Positions 1 to 9,077 of a stretch of DNA of 15,500 nucleotides are shown in pieces; position 1 is the stretch's first letter, and every line of letters begins with the position of its first letter. The stretch comes from Symbiodinium natans. Taxonomy: Eukaryota > Sar > Dinophyceae > Suessiales > Symbiodiniaceae. The stretch is from assembly GCA_905221605.1 (NCBI GenBank), contig CAJNDS010000102.1:562001-577500 (forward strand), in the 5' to 3' direction. Made by a program: the position numbers and the translations under genes. The notes under the pieces are model-generated. The model was not told the DNA's origin, did no database searches, and saw nothing but the letters and a program-made list of their open reading frames with translations.

Positions 1-6
1 AGCGGC

Positions 7-1458
7 CTTCACCTCGAAGATTCCATCCTCGATGGTCAAGAGCGAGACATCGAAAGTGCCACCGCCCATGTCCTTGTTCAACCACTTGATGCTCAGCTAC
101 AGTGCGACAGACTGCTTCACCTTGCACCGATTGAGTGACCACGTGCTATGTCGTGTAACCAAGGGTCATAGATGAGGACGTTCCTTTCGCCGGAGCCCTT
201 CTTGTCCAGGCCGTAGGCAATGGCTGCCGCAGTTGGCCTTGCTAAGTGCAGGTGCACACATCTCCCAAACCGTACACGTATATAGCTATTCAGGATTCAG
301 CGTCCGCTTGTTGGCAAGATAAGTGGCTCATTGATGATGCGCAGCACGTTCATGCCGGAGATGGTGCCTGCCAACGGGTCACATTGTGCCAAGACAAGGA
401 TGACGTGTGCAGCATACTATCAGTATACATGATTCCGTCAAAAAAGTGTGACAGAATGAGGGGAGCGCCTGCATCTTTGGTGGCCTGGCGCTGCGAGTCG
501 TTGAAGTACGCCGGCACCGTCACCACGGCATCGTTGATCTTGGTGCCGAGGTACGCCTCCGCAGTCTCCTTCATCTTCAGGAGCACCATGGAAGAGACTT
601 CCTCCGGGTGGAACTTCTTTTCCTGTCAAGAGTCGCTCGTCTCGCCAGTGCACACGATGGCTCATGAGAGCTCTGGAGGCATGGGCTATGCGGGATGGTG
701 AGGCAGGGGATCTGGTGGCTTTGGCTTTGGGGATGGGATGGGGAGGAGGTCTCCTGTCCCTCCACGGTGACCACGATGAGCGGCTTGTCGCCTGTACCGG
801 CCTCCACCTTGAAGGGCCACAACTTCATGTCGGCCTGCACGATGGGATCTTGGAATTTGCGGCCAATCAGGCGCTTGGCATCGAACACCTCAGCACGCTG
901 CAGGCCAAAGCCACTCTGCAAACTATGCAATCGCAGACCTTCAGACAGCACAACCAAGAATAGAAAGACTTGGGCAGGCCAGGGGCGGTGTTCTCCGGGT
1001 TGCGCGCGACCTGCCCACATGATTGCAGGAGTATGCCGTGTGCGCTGTACAGACTAACCCGGGAGAGTGCCTGCCTGAAACGTTTCCGGCGGCGTATTTG
1101 AAGGTTTATGACCCTATCATCACGCAGTGCCTTAGATTGTCGGGGGCATTGCAGCATTTCGGATTGCCCGGTCCCCGACCTGATTCTTGGCTGCGTCGCC
1201 AATCAACCGCTCAGTGTCGGTGAAAGCCACATAGGACGGCGTGGTCCTGTTTCCCTGGTCATTGGCAATGATTTCGACGCCGTCGTTCTTCCAAACGCCG
1301 ACGCAGCTGTAAGTGGTGCCAAGATCCTGAGATGAAATCACATCGAACCATGATGCTGCACTACGACTTCCAGTGCAAACCTGCAACCTCACTATATTCA
1401 ACGGAGGGCGCTCGCACGGAGGCCAAGAGTCGATACCAATGGCGGTCTTCTTGGCCAT
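7..1458 (-). CDS. HSP70: Cytosolic Hsp70, copy 1 (5' part, exons 1-8; cut by window edge)
   Basis: This is the N-terminal part of an Hsp70 ATPase chaperone gene. Exons, in transcription order: 1432-1458, 1180-1326, 987-1010, 754-888, 469-622, 328-367, 168-237, 7-72; bases 1-6 are the start of intron 8 and the rest lies outside the window. The 663 coding nt give 221 codons with no stop or frameshift. Visible family marks are the phosphate-binding loop IDLGTTYS (residues 9-16, split by intron 1), the [18 protein letters not shown] stretch and [12 protein letters not shown] starting at residue 200. The ATG at 1458 is chosen because it begins the [11 protein letters not shown]-terminus and follows a likely trans-splice acceptor by two bases; no upstream in-frame ATG is seen nearby. 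Donors by intron 1-8 are GA, GT, GC, GA, GC, GC, GA, GC. Intron 2 is 169 bp here against 65 bp in copies 2 and 3, because of an extra segment at about 1072-1175. Confidence 0.93.
1072..1175. other. Extra ~104-bp segment in intron 2 of copy 1
   Basis: Both sides align with the 65-bp intron 2 of copies 2 and 3, but about 104 bases here have no counterpart in any other copy. TGCC occurs at both edges, though not as a clean duplication. It resembles no other sequence in the window. Insertion in copy 1 is simpler than loss from the others. Confidence 0.75.
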
Positions 1459-1460
1459 GT

Positions 1461-1489
1461 CTAAGGACAAAAGGAAAGAAGGGGGTCAG
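1461..1489 (-). promoter_or_regulatory. Likely spliced-leader trans-splice acceptor of copy 1
   Basis: On the minus strand a CTGAC branch-point-like motif (1489-1485) is followed by an almost pure pyrimidine tract (1485-1463) and TTAG, then AC and the ATG. The AG ends two bases before the start codon. No exon upstream in the spacer could feed a cis-splice, so a trans-spliced leader is the natural reading. No cDNA evidence is available here. Confidence 0.72.
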
Positions 1490-1637
1490 CGCAAGATGTT
1501 GGGCTGCTCTGCAAAACTTAGGGCTGCGGATCATCCGGCTTCACTAGAATCACCTGGTGCTGCTCACAACAACTGCTGCTGTTCAACCACATTCAATGAC
1601 GGCGACCACGGCGACCATGAACAAAACCCCTTTTTTC

Positions 1638-1661
1638 CCGGCATGCACTGTACAGTGCCGG
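1638..1661. repeat. Imperfect palindrome in spacer, core GCACTGTACAGTGC
   Basis: A perfect 14-bp palindrome (1645-1658) overlaps an outer CCGGCA/TGCCGG pair. The two pairings compete, so either a short stem or a longer bulged stem could form. It lies about 100 bases after the stop codon. Confidence 0.8.
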
Positions 1662-1711
1662 TTTGCATTCCTTGGTCTCTGGAGGGGTGCCTTGCAGGCT
1701 GCTTGCTTCTC

Positions 1712-1735
1712 AGGCTAATTCGATCGAATTGGCCT
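1712..1735. repeat. 24-bp palindrome in 3' UTR of copy 2
   Basis: Perfect core AATTCGATCGAATT with AGGC/GCCT arms and one T-G mismatch pair. It starts 25 bases after the TAG stop in the transcript and could fold into a hairpin. A second short palindrome, GGCCTCAGGCC (1751-1761), touches the stop codon. Confidence 0.85.
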
Positions 1736-1760
1736 CCTGCTGCACACGACGGCCTCAGGC

Positions 1761-4700
1761 CTAGTCAACCTCCTCAACGGTCGGGCCACTGGCGCCTCCG
1801 GGGGCGGCGCCGCCCATGCCGCCACCGGGCATGCCTCCCTCGGGCATGCCACCGCCACCGGCCGCCTGGTAGACCTTCATCATGATTGGGTTCACGACGC
1901 CCTCGAGCTCCTTCTGCTTGGCCTCGAACTCGTCCTTCTCGGCCAGCTGGTTCTTGTCCAGCCAATCGAGGGTCTCCTGAACGGCCGCCTCGATCTTCTC
2001 CTTGTCGCCGCCCTCGAACTTGTCCTTCAGCTTCTCCTCGTTCAAGGTGTTGCGCATGGTGAAGCAGTAGTTCTCCAGGCCATTCTTGGCCTCGATCTTG
2101 TGCTTGTTAGCCTCGTCTTCGGCACGGAACTTCTCCTCACGTGTGGTCAAGGTGCCCTGAACGTTAGCGAAAAAGCTAACTTGAGGGAACACTAACCGAC
2201 AGGAAGCAGAAGCACCTCTCAAGAACAGGCCAAGCGTCTGCTTCTTGCACCATGCGGTCGATCTCGGCCTGCGATAGACGGCCCTTCTCCTCGGCGGTTT
2301 TGCATTTAGGGTCTCGATGCTTGCCTCCTGTGGGGGCATCGCGGGCACTAGACGGGCTCAAGAACCGAAGGTGCAAACTTGCCAGGTGCTGGCCAAGGAT
2401 CGTTCGTGATGGTAATCTGGTTGGACTTTCCTGTGGACTTGTCCGAAGCGCTCACGTTCAGAATGCCGTTGGCATCGATGTCGTAGGTCACCTCGATCTG
2501 GGGCACGCCGCGCGGGGCTGGCGGGATGCCATCCAGGTGGAACTTTCCCAACAAATTGTTGTCCTTGGTCATGGCTCGCTCGCCCTCAAAGACCTGGATC
2601 AACACACCCGGCTGGTTGTCAGCGTAGGTGGTGAAGGTCTGGGCCTGGGGATGTGTTCTTGGCAACCGGTTTCATGTTCAAGGACAGTCGAGGGTTTGGG
2701 TGTGGAGATAACTGCATGGAGTGGAGACAGGCATCAAGGGCTACTTGGGGCTCTGGTCCATGCAGGCCTTCTTGGTGGGGATGGTGGTGTTGCGCTCGAT
2801 CAACTTGGTCATCACGCCACCGGCAGTTTCCAGACCCATGGACAAGGGCGTCACATCCAGAAGCAGCAGGTCCTGCACCTGGGACGAACCCTCGCCAGTC
2901 AGGATGGCAGCCTGCACCGCGGCACCGTAGGCCACAGCCTCATCAGGGTTGATGGACCTGTTGGGCTCCTTGCCGTTGAAGAACTCCTGGATCATGGCCT
3001 GCACCTTGGGAATGCGCGTGGAGCCGCCCACCAGCACCACGTCGTGCACATTCTTCTTGTCGATGCCAGAGTCCTTCAGGCACTTCTCCACGGGGCCCAT
3101 GGAGTTGCGGAAGTAGTCCATGCACAACTCCTCGAAACGCGCACGGGACAGTGAGCAAGAGTAGTCAATGCCCTCGAAAAGGGAGTCGATCTCGATGGTG
3201 GCCTGGGTGGAGGAAGACAACGTTCGCTTGGCCCGCTCGCACTGTGTTCGCAAACGGCGAAGGGCACGCTGGTTGCCCGCCATGTCCTTGCCGCGATTCT
3301 TTCGCCTCGGATGGGGCAACATGTAGCAAGATCCGATAGCAGCTGACCTGTTGACTACTACAAGCTGTTACAAGCTACTGCGACTGCTCGTCGGACAAAT
3401 TGCTTGAAGTCCTGCATGCAGAAGTCCACAATGCGATTGTCGAAGTCCTCACCACCCAGATGGGTGTCGCCCGCTGTTGCCTCTGCATGACCAGCTGCTG
3501 AGCGCAGCCGCAACAAACAAACAACCACCAAAACTACAAGCTACGACAAACCTCGCTACTTAGAAACGAGTTTCTGCGTCGAGGGCTTGCATGCACCCCA
3601 CTGATTGTGCACCAAGGTAGGGGGCAAAGCTCTCCAATGGCAAGGCTCTCCAATTCAGGACTGAGAGAAACAAGAGCCTTTTGGCAAGAAGCGGCCTTCA
3701 CCTCGAAAATTCCATCCTCGATGGTCAAGAGCGAGACATCGAAGGTGCCACCGCCCATGTCCTGTTCAACCACTCGGTGTTCGATGTTTCTTAGGGGGAT
3801 GGGTCCACGCATGTCCACTCTGAGTAAGGCAAGTATAGTACACAAATAGGCTGCCGAGAGGAATACGGCTTCACCTTGCACCGATTGCATGACCGCGTGC
3901 TATGTCGTGTAGCCGAGGGTCATAGATGAGGACGTTCCTTTCGCCGGAGCCCTTCTTGTCCAGGCCGTAGGCAATGGCTGCCGCAGTTGGCCTTGCTAAG
4001 TGCTGGTGCACACGTCTGCCAAACCGTACACGTATGTAGCTACGTATTCAAGAGTCAGCGTCCGCTTGTTGGCGCTTGTTGGCAAGACAAGTGGCTCATT
4101 GATGATGCGCAGCACGTTCATGCCCGAGATGGTGCCTGTCAACGGGTCAATGTTTTGTGATGGAGGCGTCGTGAACAGAACTGAAAAGGCACATTGTGAA
4201 CCAAGACAAGGATGATATAAACAGTATACACGATTCCGTCAAGAGGTGTGACAGAATGAGGGGGCGCCTGCATCTTTGGTGGCCTGGCGCTGCGAGTCGT
4301 TGAAGTACGCCGGCACCGTCACCACGGCATCGTTGATCTTGGTGCCGAGGTACGCCTCCGCAGTCTCCTTCATCTTCAGGAGCACCATGGAAGAGACTTC
4401 CTCCGGGTGGAACTTCTTCTCCTGTCAAGAGTCGCTCGTCTCGCCAGTGCACACGATGGCTCATGAGAGCTCTGGAGGCATGGGCTATGCGGGATGGTGA
4501 GGCAGGGGATCTGGTGGCTTTGGCTTTGGGGATGGGATGGGGAGGAGGTCTCCTGTCCCTCCACGGTGACCACGATGAGCGGCTTGTCGCCTGTACCGGC
4601 CTCCACCTTGAAGGGCCACAACTTCATGTCGGCCTGCACGATGGGATCTTGGAATTTGCGGCCAATCAGGCGCTTGGCATCGAACACCTCAGCACGCTGC

Positions 4701-5153
4701 AGGCCAAAGCCACTCTGCAAACTATGCAATCGCAGACCTTCAGACAGCACAACCAAGAAAAGAAAGACTTGGGCAGGCCAGGGGCGGTGTTCTCCGGGTT
4801 GCGCGCGACCTGCCCACATGATTGCAGGAGTATGCCGTGTGCGCTGCACAGACTAACCCGGGAGAGTGCCCGACCTGATTCTTGGCTGCGTCGCCAATCA
4901 ACCGCTCAGTGTCGGTGAAAGCCACATAGGACGGCGTGGTCCTGTTTCCCTGGTCATTGGCAATGATTTCGACGCCGTCGTTCTTCCAAACGCCGACGCA
5001 GCTGTAAGTGGTGCCAAGATCCTGAGATGAAATCACATCGAACCATGATGCTGCGCTACGACTTCCAGTGCAAACCTGCAACCTCACTATATTCAACGGA
5101 GGGCGCTCGCACGAAGGCCAAGAGTCGATACCGATGGCGGTCTTCTTGGCCAT
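1761..5153 (-). CDS. HSP70: Cytosolic Hsp70, copy 2 (complete, 13 exons, 648 aa)
   Basis: ATP-dependent chaperone that binds exposed hydrophobic peptides; the terminal EEVD is the family's tag for cytosolic TPR co-chaperones. Exons: 5127-5153, 4875-5021, 4786-4809, 4553-4687, 4268-4421, 4096-4135, 3922-3991, 3696-3761, 3404-3480, 2768-3305, 2402-2644, 2239-2289, 1761-2135, total 1947 nt. The nucleotide-binding domain holds IDLGTTYS (9-16), [12 protein letters not shown] (from 200) and [14 protein letters not shown] (336-349). The linker DLLLLD (392-397) leads to the substrate-binding domain, helical lid and a Gly/Met/Pro-rich tail (617-648). Length is normal for eukaryotic cytosolic Hsp70. 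Only intron 2 is GT-AG; six are GC-AG and five GA-AG. Oddities: intron 7 is 160 bp with a replaced middle, intron 10 is 123 bp rather than 152, and introns 6 and 8 carry short tandem duplications. Copy 1 starts 302 bp downstream. Exon limits are inferred from homology plus the AG|G rule, not from cDNA. Confidence 0.95.
3629..3658. repeat. 15-bp tandem duplication in intron 8 of copy 2
   Basis: GCTCTCCAA occurs at 3629-3637 and again at 3644-3652, while copy 3 has a single version. It accounts for most of the extra length of this intron (215 bp against 194). Confidence 0.75.
3776..3867. other. Replaced middle of intron 7 in copy 2
   Basis: The intron ends match the other copies, but about 90 bases here replace a shorter, unrelated stretch found in copies 1, 3 and 4 (intron length 160 against 94-95 bp). 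Origin unknown. Confidence 0.7.
4064..4083. repeat. Perfect 10-bp tandem duplication in intron 6 of copy 2
   Basis: GCTTGTTGGC is repeated twice without a gap; the other copies have one version or a close variant. Likely replication slippage. Confidence 0.85.
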
Positions 5154-5155
5154 GT

Positions 5156-5184
5156 CTAAGGACAAAAGGAAAGAAGGGGGTCAG
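5156..5184 (-). promoter_or_regulatory. Likely spliced-leader trans-splice acceptor of copy 2
   Basis: Same arrangement as copy 1: CTGAC at 5184-5180, pyrimidine tract 5180-5158, AG at 5157-5156, ATG two bases later. Conservation of tract, motif and spacing in three copies supports function, although the whole spacer is conserved too. Confidence 0.72.
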
Positions 5185-5331
5185 CGCAAGATGTTGGGCT
5201 GCTCTGCAAAACTTAGGGCTGCGGATCATCCGGCTTCACTAGAATCACCTGGTGCTGCTCACAACAACTGCTGCTGCTCAATCACATTCAATGACGGCGA
5301 CCACGGCGACCATGAACAAAACCCCTTTTTC

Positions 5332-5355
5332 CCGGCATGCACTGTACAGTGCCGG
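5332..5355. repeat. Imperfect palindrome in spacer, core GCACTGTACAGTGC
   Basis: Second spacer copy of the element at 1638-1661; the perfect core is at 5339-5352. Confidence 0.8.
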
Positions 5356-5405
5356 TTTGCATTCCTTGGTCTCTGGAGGGGTGCCTTGCAGGCTGCTTGC
5401 TTCTC

Positions 5406-5429
5406 AGGCTAATTCGATCGAATTGGCCT
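5406..5429. repeat. 24-bp palindrome in 3' UTR of copy 3
   Basis: Same sequence and distance from the stop as at 1712-1735. Confidence 0.85.
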
Positions 5430-5454
5430 CCTGCTGCACACGACGGCCTCAGGC

Positions 5455-8400
5455 CTAGTCAACCTCCTCAACGGTCGGGCCACTGGCGCCTCCGGGGGCG
5501 GCGCCACCCATGCCGCCACCGGGCATGCCGCCCTCGGGCATGCCACCGCCACCGGCCGCCTGGTAGACCTTCATCATGATTGGGTTCACGACGCCCTCGA
5601 GCTCCTTCTGCTTGGCCTCGAACTCGTCCTTCTCGGCCAGCTGGTTCTTGTCCAGCCAGTCGAGGGTCTCCTGAACGGCCGCCTCGATCTTCTCCTTGTC
5701 GCCGCCCTCGAACTTGTCCTTCAGCTTCTCCTCGTTCAAGGTGTTGCGCATGGTGAAGCAGTAGTTCTCCAGGCCATTCTTAGCCTCGATCTTGTGCTTG
5801 TTAGCCTCGTCTTCGGCACGGAACTTCTCCTCACGTGTGGTCAAGGTGCCCTGAACGTTAGTGAGAAAGCTAACTTGAGGGAACACTAACCGACAGGAAG
5901 CAGAAGCACCTCTCAAGAACAGGCCAAGCGTCTGCTTCTTGCACCATGCGGTCGATCTCGGCCTGCGATAGACGGCCCTTCTCCTCGGCGGTTTTGCATT
6001 TAGGGTCTCGATACTTGCCTCCTGTGGGGGCATCGCGGGCGCTATACGGGCTCAAGAACCGAAGGTGCAAACTTGCCAGGTGCTGGCCAAGGATCGTTCG
6101 TGATGGTAATCTGGTTGGACTTTCCTGTGGACTTGTCCGAAGCGCTCACGTTCAGAATGCCGTTGGCATCGATGTCGTAGGTCACCTCGATCTGGGGCAC
6201 GCCGCGCGGGGCTGGCGGGATGCCATCCAGGTGGAACTTTCCCAACAAATTGTTGTCCTTGGTCATGGCTCGCTCGCCCTCAAAGACCTGGATCAACACA
6301 CCCGGCTGGTTGTCAGCGTAGGTGGTGAAGGTCTGGGCCTGGGGATGTGTCTTGATGTTCAAGCGCAGTGGAGGGTTTGGGTGTGGAGATAACAACTGCA
6401 TGGCGTGCAGGCAGGCATCAATGCGGCATTAAGGGCTACTTGGGGCTCGTCCCTCAACAGGCAAAATTTAGCTCTATGGTCCATGCAGGCCTTCTTGGTG
6501 GGGATGGTGGTGTTGCGCTCGATCAACTTGGTCATCACGCCACCGGCAGTTTCGAGACCCATGGACAAGGGCGTCACATCCAGAAGCAGAAGGTCCTGCA
6601 CCTGGGACGAACCCTCGCCAGTCAGGATGGCAGCCTGCACCGCGGCACCATAGGCCACAGCCTCATCAGGGTTGATGGACCTGTTGGGCTCCTTGCCGTT
6701 GAAGAACTCCTGGATCATGGCCTGCACCTTGGGAATGCGCGTGGAGCCACCCACGAGCACCACATCGTGCACATTCTTCTTGTCGATGCCAGAGTCCTTC
6801 AGGCACTTCTCCACGGGGCCCATGGAGTTGCGGAAGTAGTCCATGCACAGCTCCTCGAAACGGGCACGGGACAGTGAGCAAGAGTAGTCAATGCCCTCGA
6901 AAAGGGAGTCGATCTCGATGGTGGCCTGGGTGGAGGAAGACAACGTTCGCTTGGCCCGCTCGCACTGTGTTCGCAAACGGCGAAGGGCCCGCTGGTTGCC
7001 CGCCATGTCCTTGCCGCGATTCTTTCGCCTCGGATGGAGCAACATGTAGCAAGATCCGATGGCAGCTGACCTGTTGACTACTACAAGCTGTTACAAGCTA
7101 CTGCGACTGCTCGTCGGACAAATTGCTTGAAGTCCTGCATGCAGAAGTCCACAATGCGATTGTCGAAGTCCTCACCACCCAGATGGGTGTCGCCCGCTGT
7201 TGCCTCTGCATGACCAGCTTCTGTGCGCAGCCGCAACAAACAACCACCAAAACTACGAGCTACGACAAACCTCACTACCTAGAAACGAGTTTCTGAGTCG
7301 ACGGCTTGCATGCCCCCCACTGATTGTGCACCAAGGTAGGGGGCAACGCTCTCCAATTCAGGGCTGAGAGAAGCAAGAGCTCTTAGCAGAAAGTGGCCTT
7401 CACCTCGAAGATTCCATCCTCGATGGTCAAGAGCGAGACATCGAAGGTGCCACCGCCCATGTCCTGTTCAACCACTTGATGCTCAGCTACAGTGCGACAG
7501 GCTGCTTCACCTTGCACCGATTGAATGACAGCGTGCTATGTCGTGCAACCGAGGGTCATAGATGAGGACGTTCCTTTCGCCGGAGCCCTTCTTGTCCAGG
7601 CCGTAGGCAATGGCTGCCGCAGTTGGCCTTGCTAAGTGCAGGTGCACGCGTCTGCCAAACCGTACACGTATATAGCTATTCAGGATTCAGCGTCCGGTTG
7701 TTGGCAAGATAAGTGGCTCATTGATGATGCGCAGCACGTTCATGCCGGAGATGGTGCCTGCCAACGGGCCAAGGTTTTGTGATGGAGGCGTCGTGAGCAG
7801 AACTGAAAAGGCACATTGTGAACCAAGACAAGGATGATATAAACAGTATACACGATTCCGTCAAGAGGTGTGACAGAATGAGGGAGCGCCTGCATCTTTG
7901 GTGGCCTGGCGCTGCGAGTCGTTGAAGTACGCCGGCACCGTCACCACGGCATCGTTGATCTTGGTGCCAAGGTACGCCTCCGCAGTCTCCTTCATCTTCA
8001 AGAGCACCATGGAAGAGACTTCCTCCGGGTGGAACTTCTTCTCCTGTCAAGAGTCGCTCGTCGCGCAAGCGCACACGATGGCTCATGAGAGCTATAGAGA
8101 CATGGGCTGTGCTACGCGGGACGGTGAGGTAGGGGATCTGAGGCGTGGCCTTGGGGATGGGATGGGGAGGTCTCCTGTCCCTCCACGGTGACCACGATGA
8201 GCGGCTTGTCGCCTGTACCGGCCTCCACCTTGAAGGGCCACAACTTCATGTCGGCCTGCACGATGGGATCTTGGAATTTGCGGCCAATCAGGCGCTTGGC
8301 ATCGAACACCTCAGCACGCTGCAGACCAAAGCCACTCTGCAAACTATGCAATCGCAGACCTTCAGACAGCACAACCAAGAAAAGAAAGACTTGGGCAGGC

Positions 8401-8775
8401 CAGGGGCGGTGTTCTCCGGGTTGCGCGCGACCTGCCCACATGATTGCAGGAGTATGCCGTGTGCGCTGTACAGACTAACCCGGGAGAGTGCCCGACCTGA
8501 TTCTTGGCTGCGTCGCCAATCAACCGCTCAGTGTCGGTGAAAGCCACATAGGACGGCGTGGTCCTGTTTCCCTGGTCATTGGCAATGATTTCGACGCCGT
8601 CGTTCTTCCAAACGCCGACGCAGCTGTAAGTGGTGCCAAGATCCTGAGATGAAATCACATCGAACCATGATGCTGCGCTACGACTTCCAGTGCAAACCTG
8701 CAACCTCACTATATTCAACGGAGGGCGCTCGCACGAAGGCCAAGAGTCGATACCAATGGCGGTCTTCTTGGCCAT
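5455..8775 (-). CDS. HSP70: Cytosolic Hsp70, copy 3 (complete, 13 exons, 648 aa)
   Basis: Same chaperone and exon plan as copy 2. Exons: 8749-8775, 8497-8643, 8408-8431, 8175-8309, 7890-8043, 7718-7757, 7558-7627, 7398-7463, 7127-7203, 6491-7028, 6096-6338, 5933-5983, 5455-5829; they join in frame to 1947 nt with a TAG stop at 5457-5455. Introns are 65-194 bp, the most compact set in the array, so this copy is a useful reference for the ancestral unit. The stretch from intron 11 to exon 10, including all of intron 10 (6339-6490), reads the same as in copy 4 by eye. Copy 2 differs from both at several synonymous exon-10 sites and through most of intron 10, which suggests recent conversion or duplication between copies 3 and 4. 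The ATG at 8775 lies two bases after a TTAG acceptor with a long pyrimidine tract. At the exon 11/12 junction the GA-AG reading gives NEKGRLSQ where many Hsp70s have NDKGRLS. Confidence 0.95.
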
Positions 8776-8777
8776 GT

Positions 8778-8806
8778 CTAAGGACAAAAGGAAAGAAGGG
8801 GGTCAG
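8778..8806 (-). promoter_or_regulatory. Likely spliced-leader trans-splice acceptor of copy 3
   Basis: CTGAC at 8806-8802, pyrimidine tract 8802-8780, AG at 8779-8778, ATG two bases later. Confidence 0.72.
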
Positions 8807-8954
8807 CGCAAGATGTTGGGCTGCTCTGCAAAACTTAGGGCTGCGGATCATCCGGCTTCACTAGAATCACCTGGTGCTGCTCACAACAACTGCTGCTGTT
8901 CAACCACATTCAATGACGGCGACCACGGCGACCATGAACAAAACCCCTTTTTTC

Positions 8955-8978
8955 CCGGCATGCACTGTACAGTGCCGG
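8955..8978. repeat. Imperfect palindrome in spacer, core GCACTGTACAGTGC
   Basis: Third spacer copy of the element at 1638-1661; the perfect core is at 8962-8975. Confidence 0.8.
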
Positions 8979-9028
8979 TTTGCATTCCTTGGTCTCTGGA
9001 GGGGTGCCTTGCAGGCTGCTTGCTTCTC

Positions 9029-9052
9029 AGGCTAATTCGATCGAATTGGCCT
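9029..9052. repeat. 24-bp palindrome in 3' UTR of copy 4
   Basis: Same sequence and distance from the stop as at 1712-1735. Confidence 0.85.
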
Positions 9053-9077
9053 CCTGCTGCACACGACGGCCTCAGGC

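Larger units (their letters stand above)
1459..1760 (-). other. Intergenic spacer between Hsp70 copies 2 and 1 (302 bp)
   Basis: In transcription order this holds the 3' UTR of copy 2, a palindrome at 1712-1735, a second imperfect palindrome at 1638-1661, and the acceptor region of copy 1. No TATA box, AATAAA signal or convincing heat-shock element was found. The shortness and the acceptor favour polycistronic transcription over a separate promoter; that is inference. Confidence 0.85.
5154..5454 (-). other. Intergenic spacer between Hsp70 copies 3 and 2 (301 bp)
   Basis: Nearly identical to the 1459-1760 spacer, including both palindromes and the acceptor. The differences seen are small, for example one T fewer in the run before the second palindrome. 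Confidence 0.85.
8776..9077 (-). other. Intergenic spacer between Hsp70 copies 4 and 3 (302 bp)
   Basis: Third copy of the same spacer, with both palindromes and the acceptor. By eye it is closer to the 1459-1760 spacer than to the 5154-5454 one (same T-run length, same CTGTTCAACC wording at the middle). Confidence 0.85.

Noticed and set aside
1515-1560. Heat-shock element in the spacer (TTC and GAA words around CTAGAA)
   Set aside because: The spacing is four bases, not two, and no third unit is in phase.
2353-2362. GGCTCAAG match to the 3' end of the dinoflagellate spliced leader (relict leader)
   Set aside because: Only eight bases match, it is on the strand opposite the gene inside intron 11, and the upstream leader bases do not match.
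2252-3154. 300-codon plus-strand open frame opposite Hsp70 exons 10-12
   Set aside because: It is antisense to conserved Hsp70 coding sequence and crosses introns 10 and 11. Long antisense frames of hsp70 are a known artefact that has been misannotated as a dehydrogenase. The same applies to 5946-6392, 6368-6877, 9579-10025 and 10001-10510.
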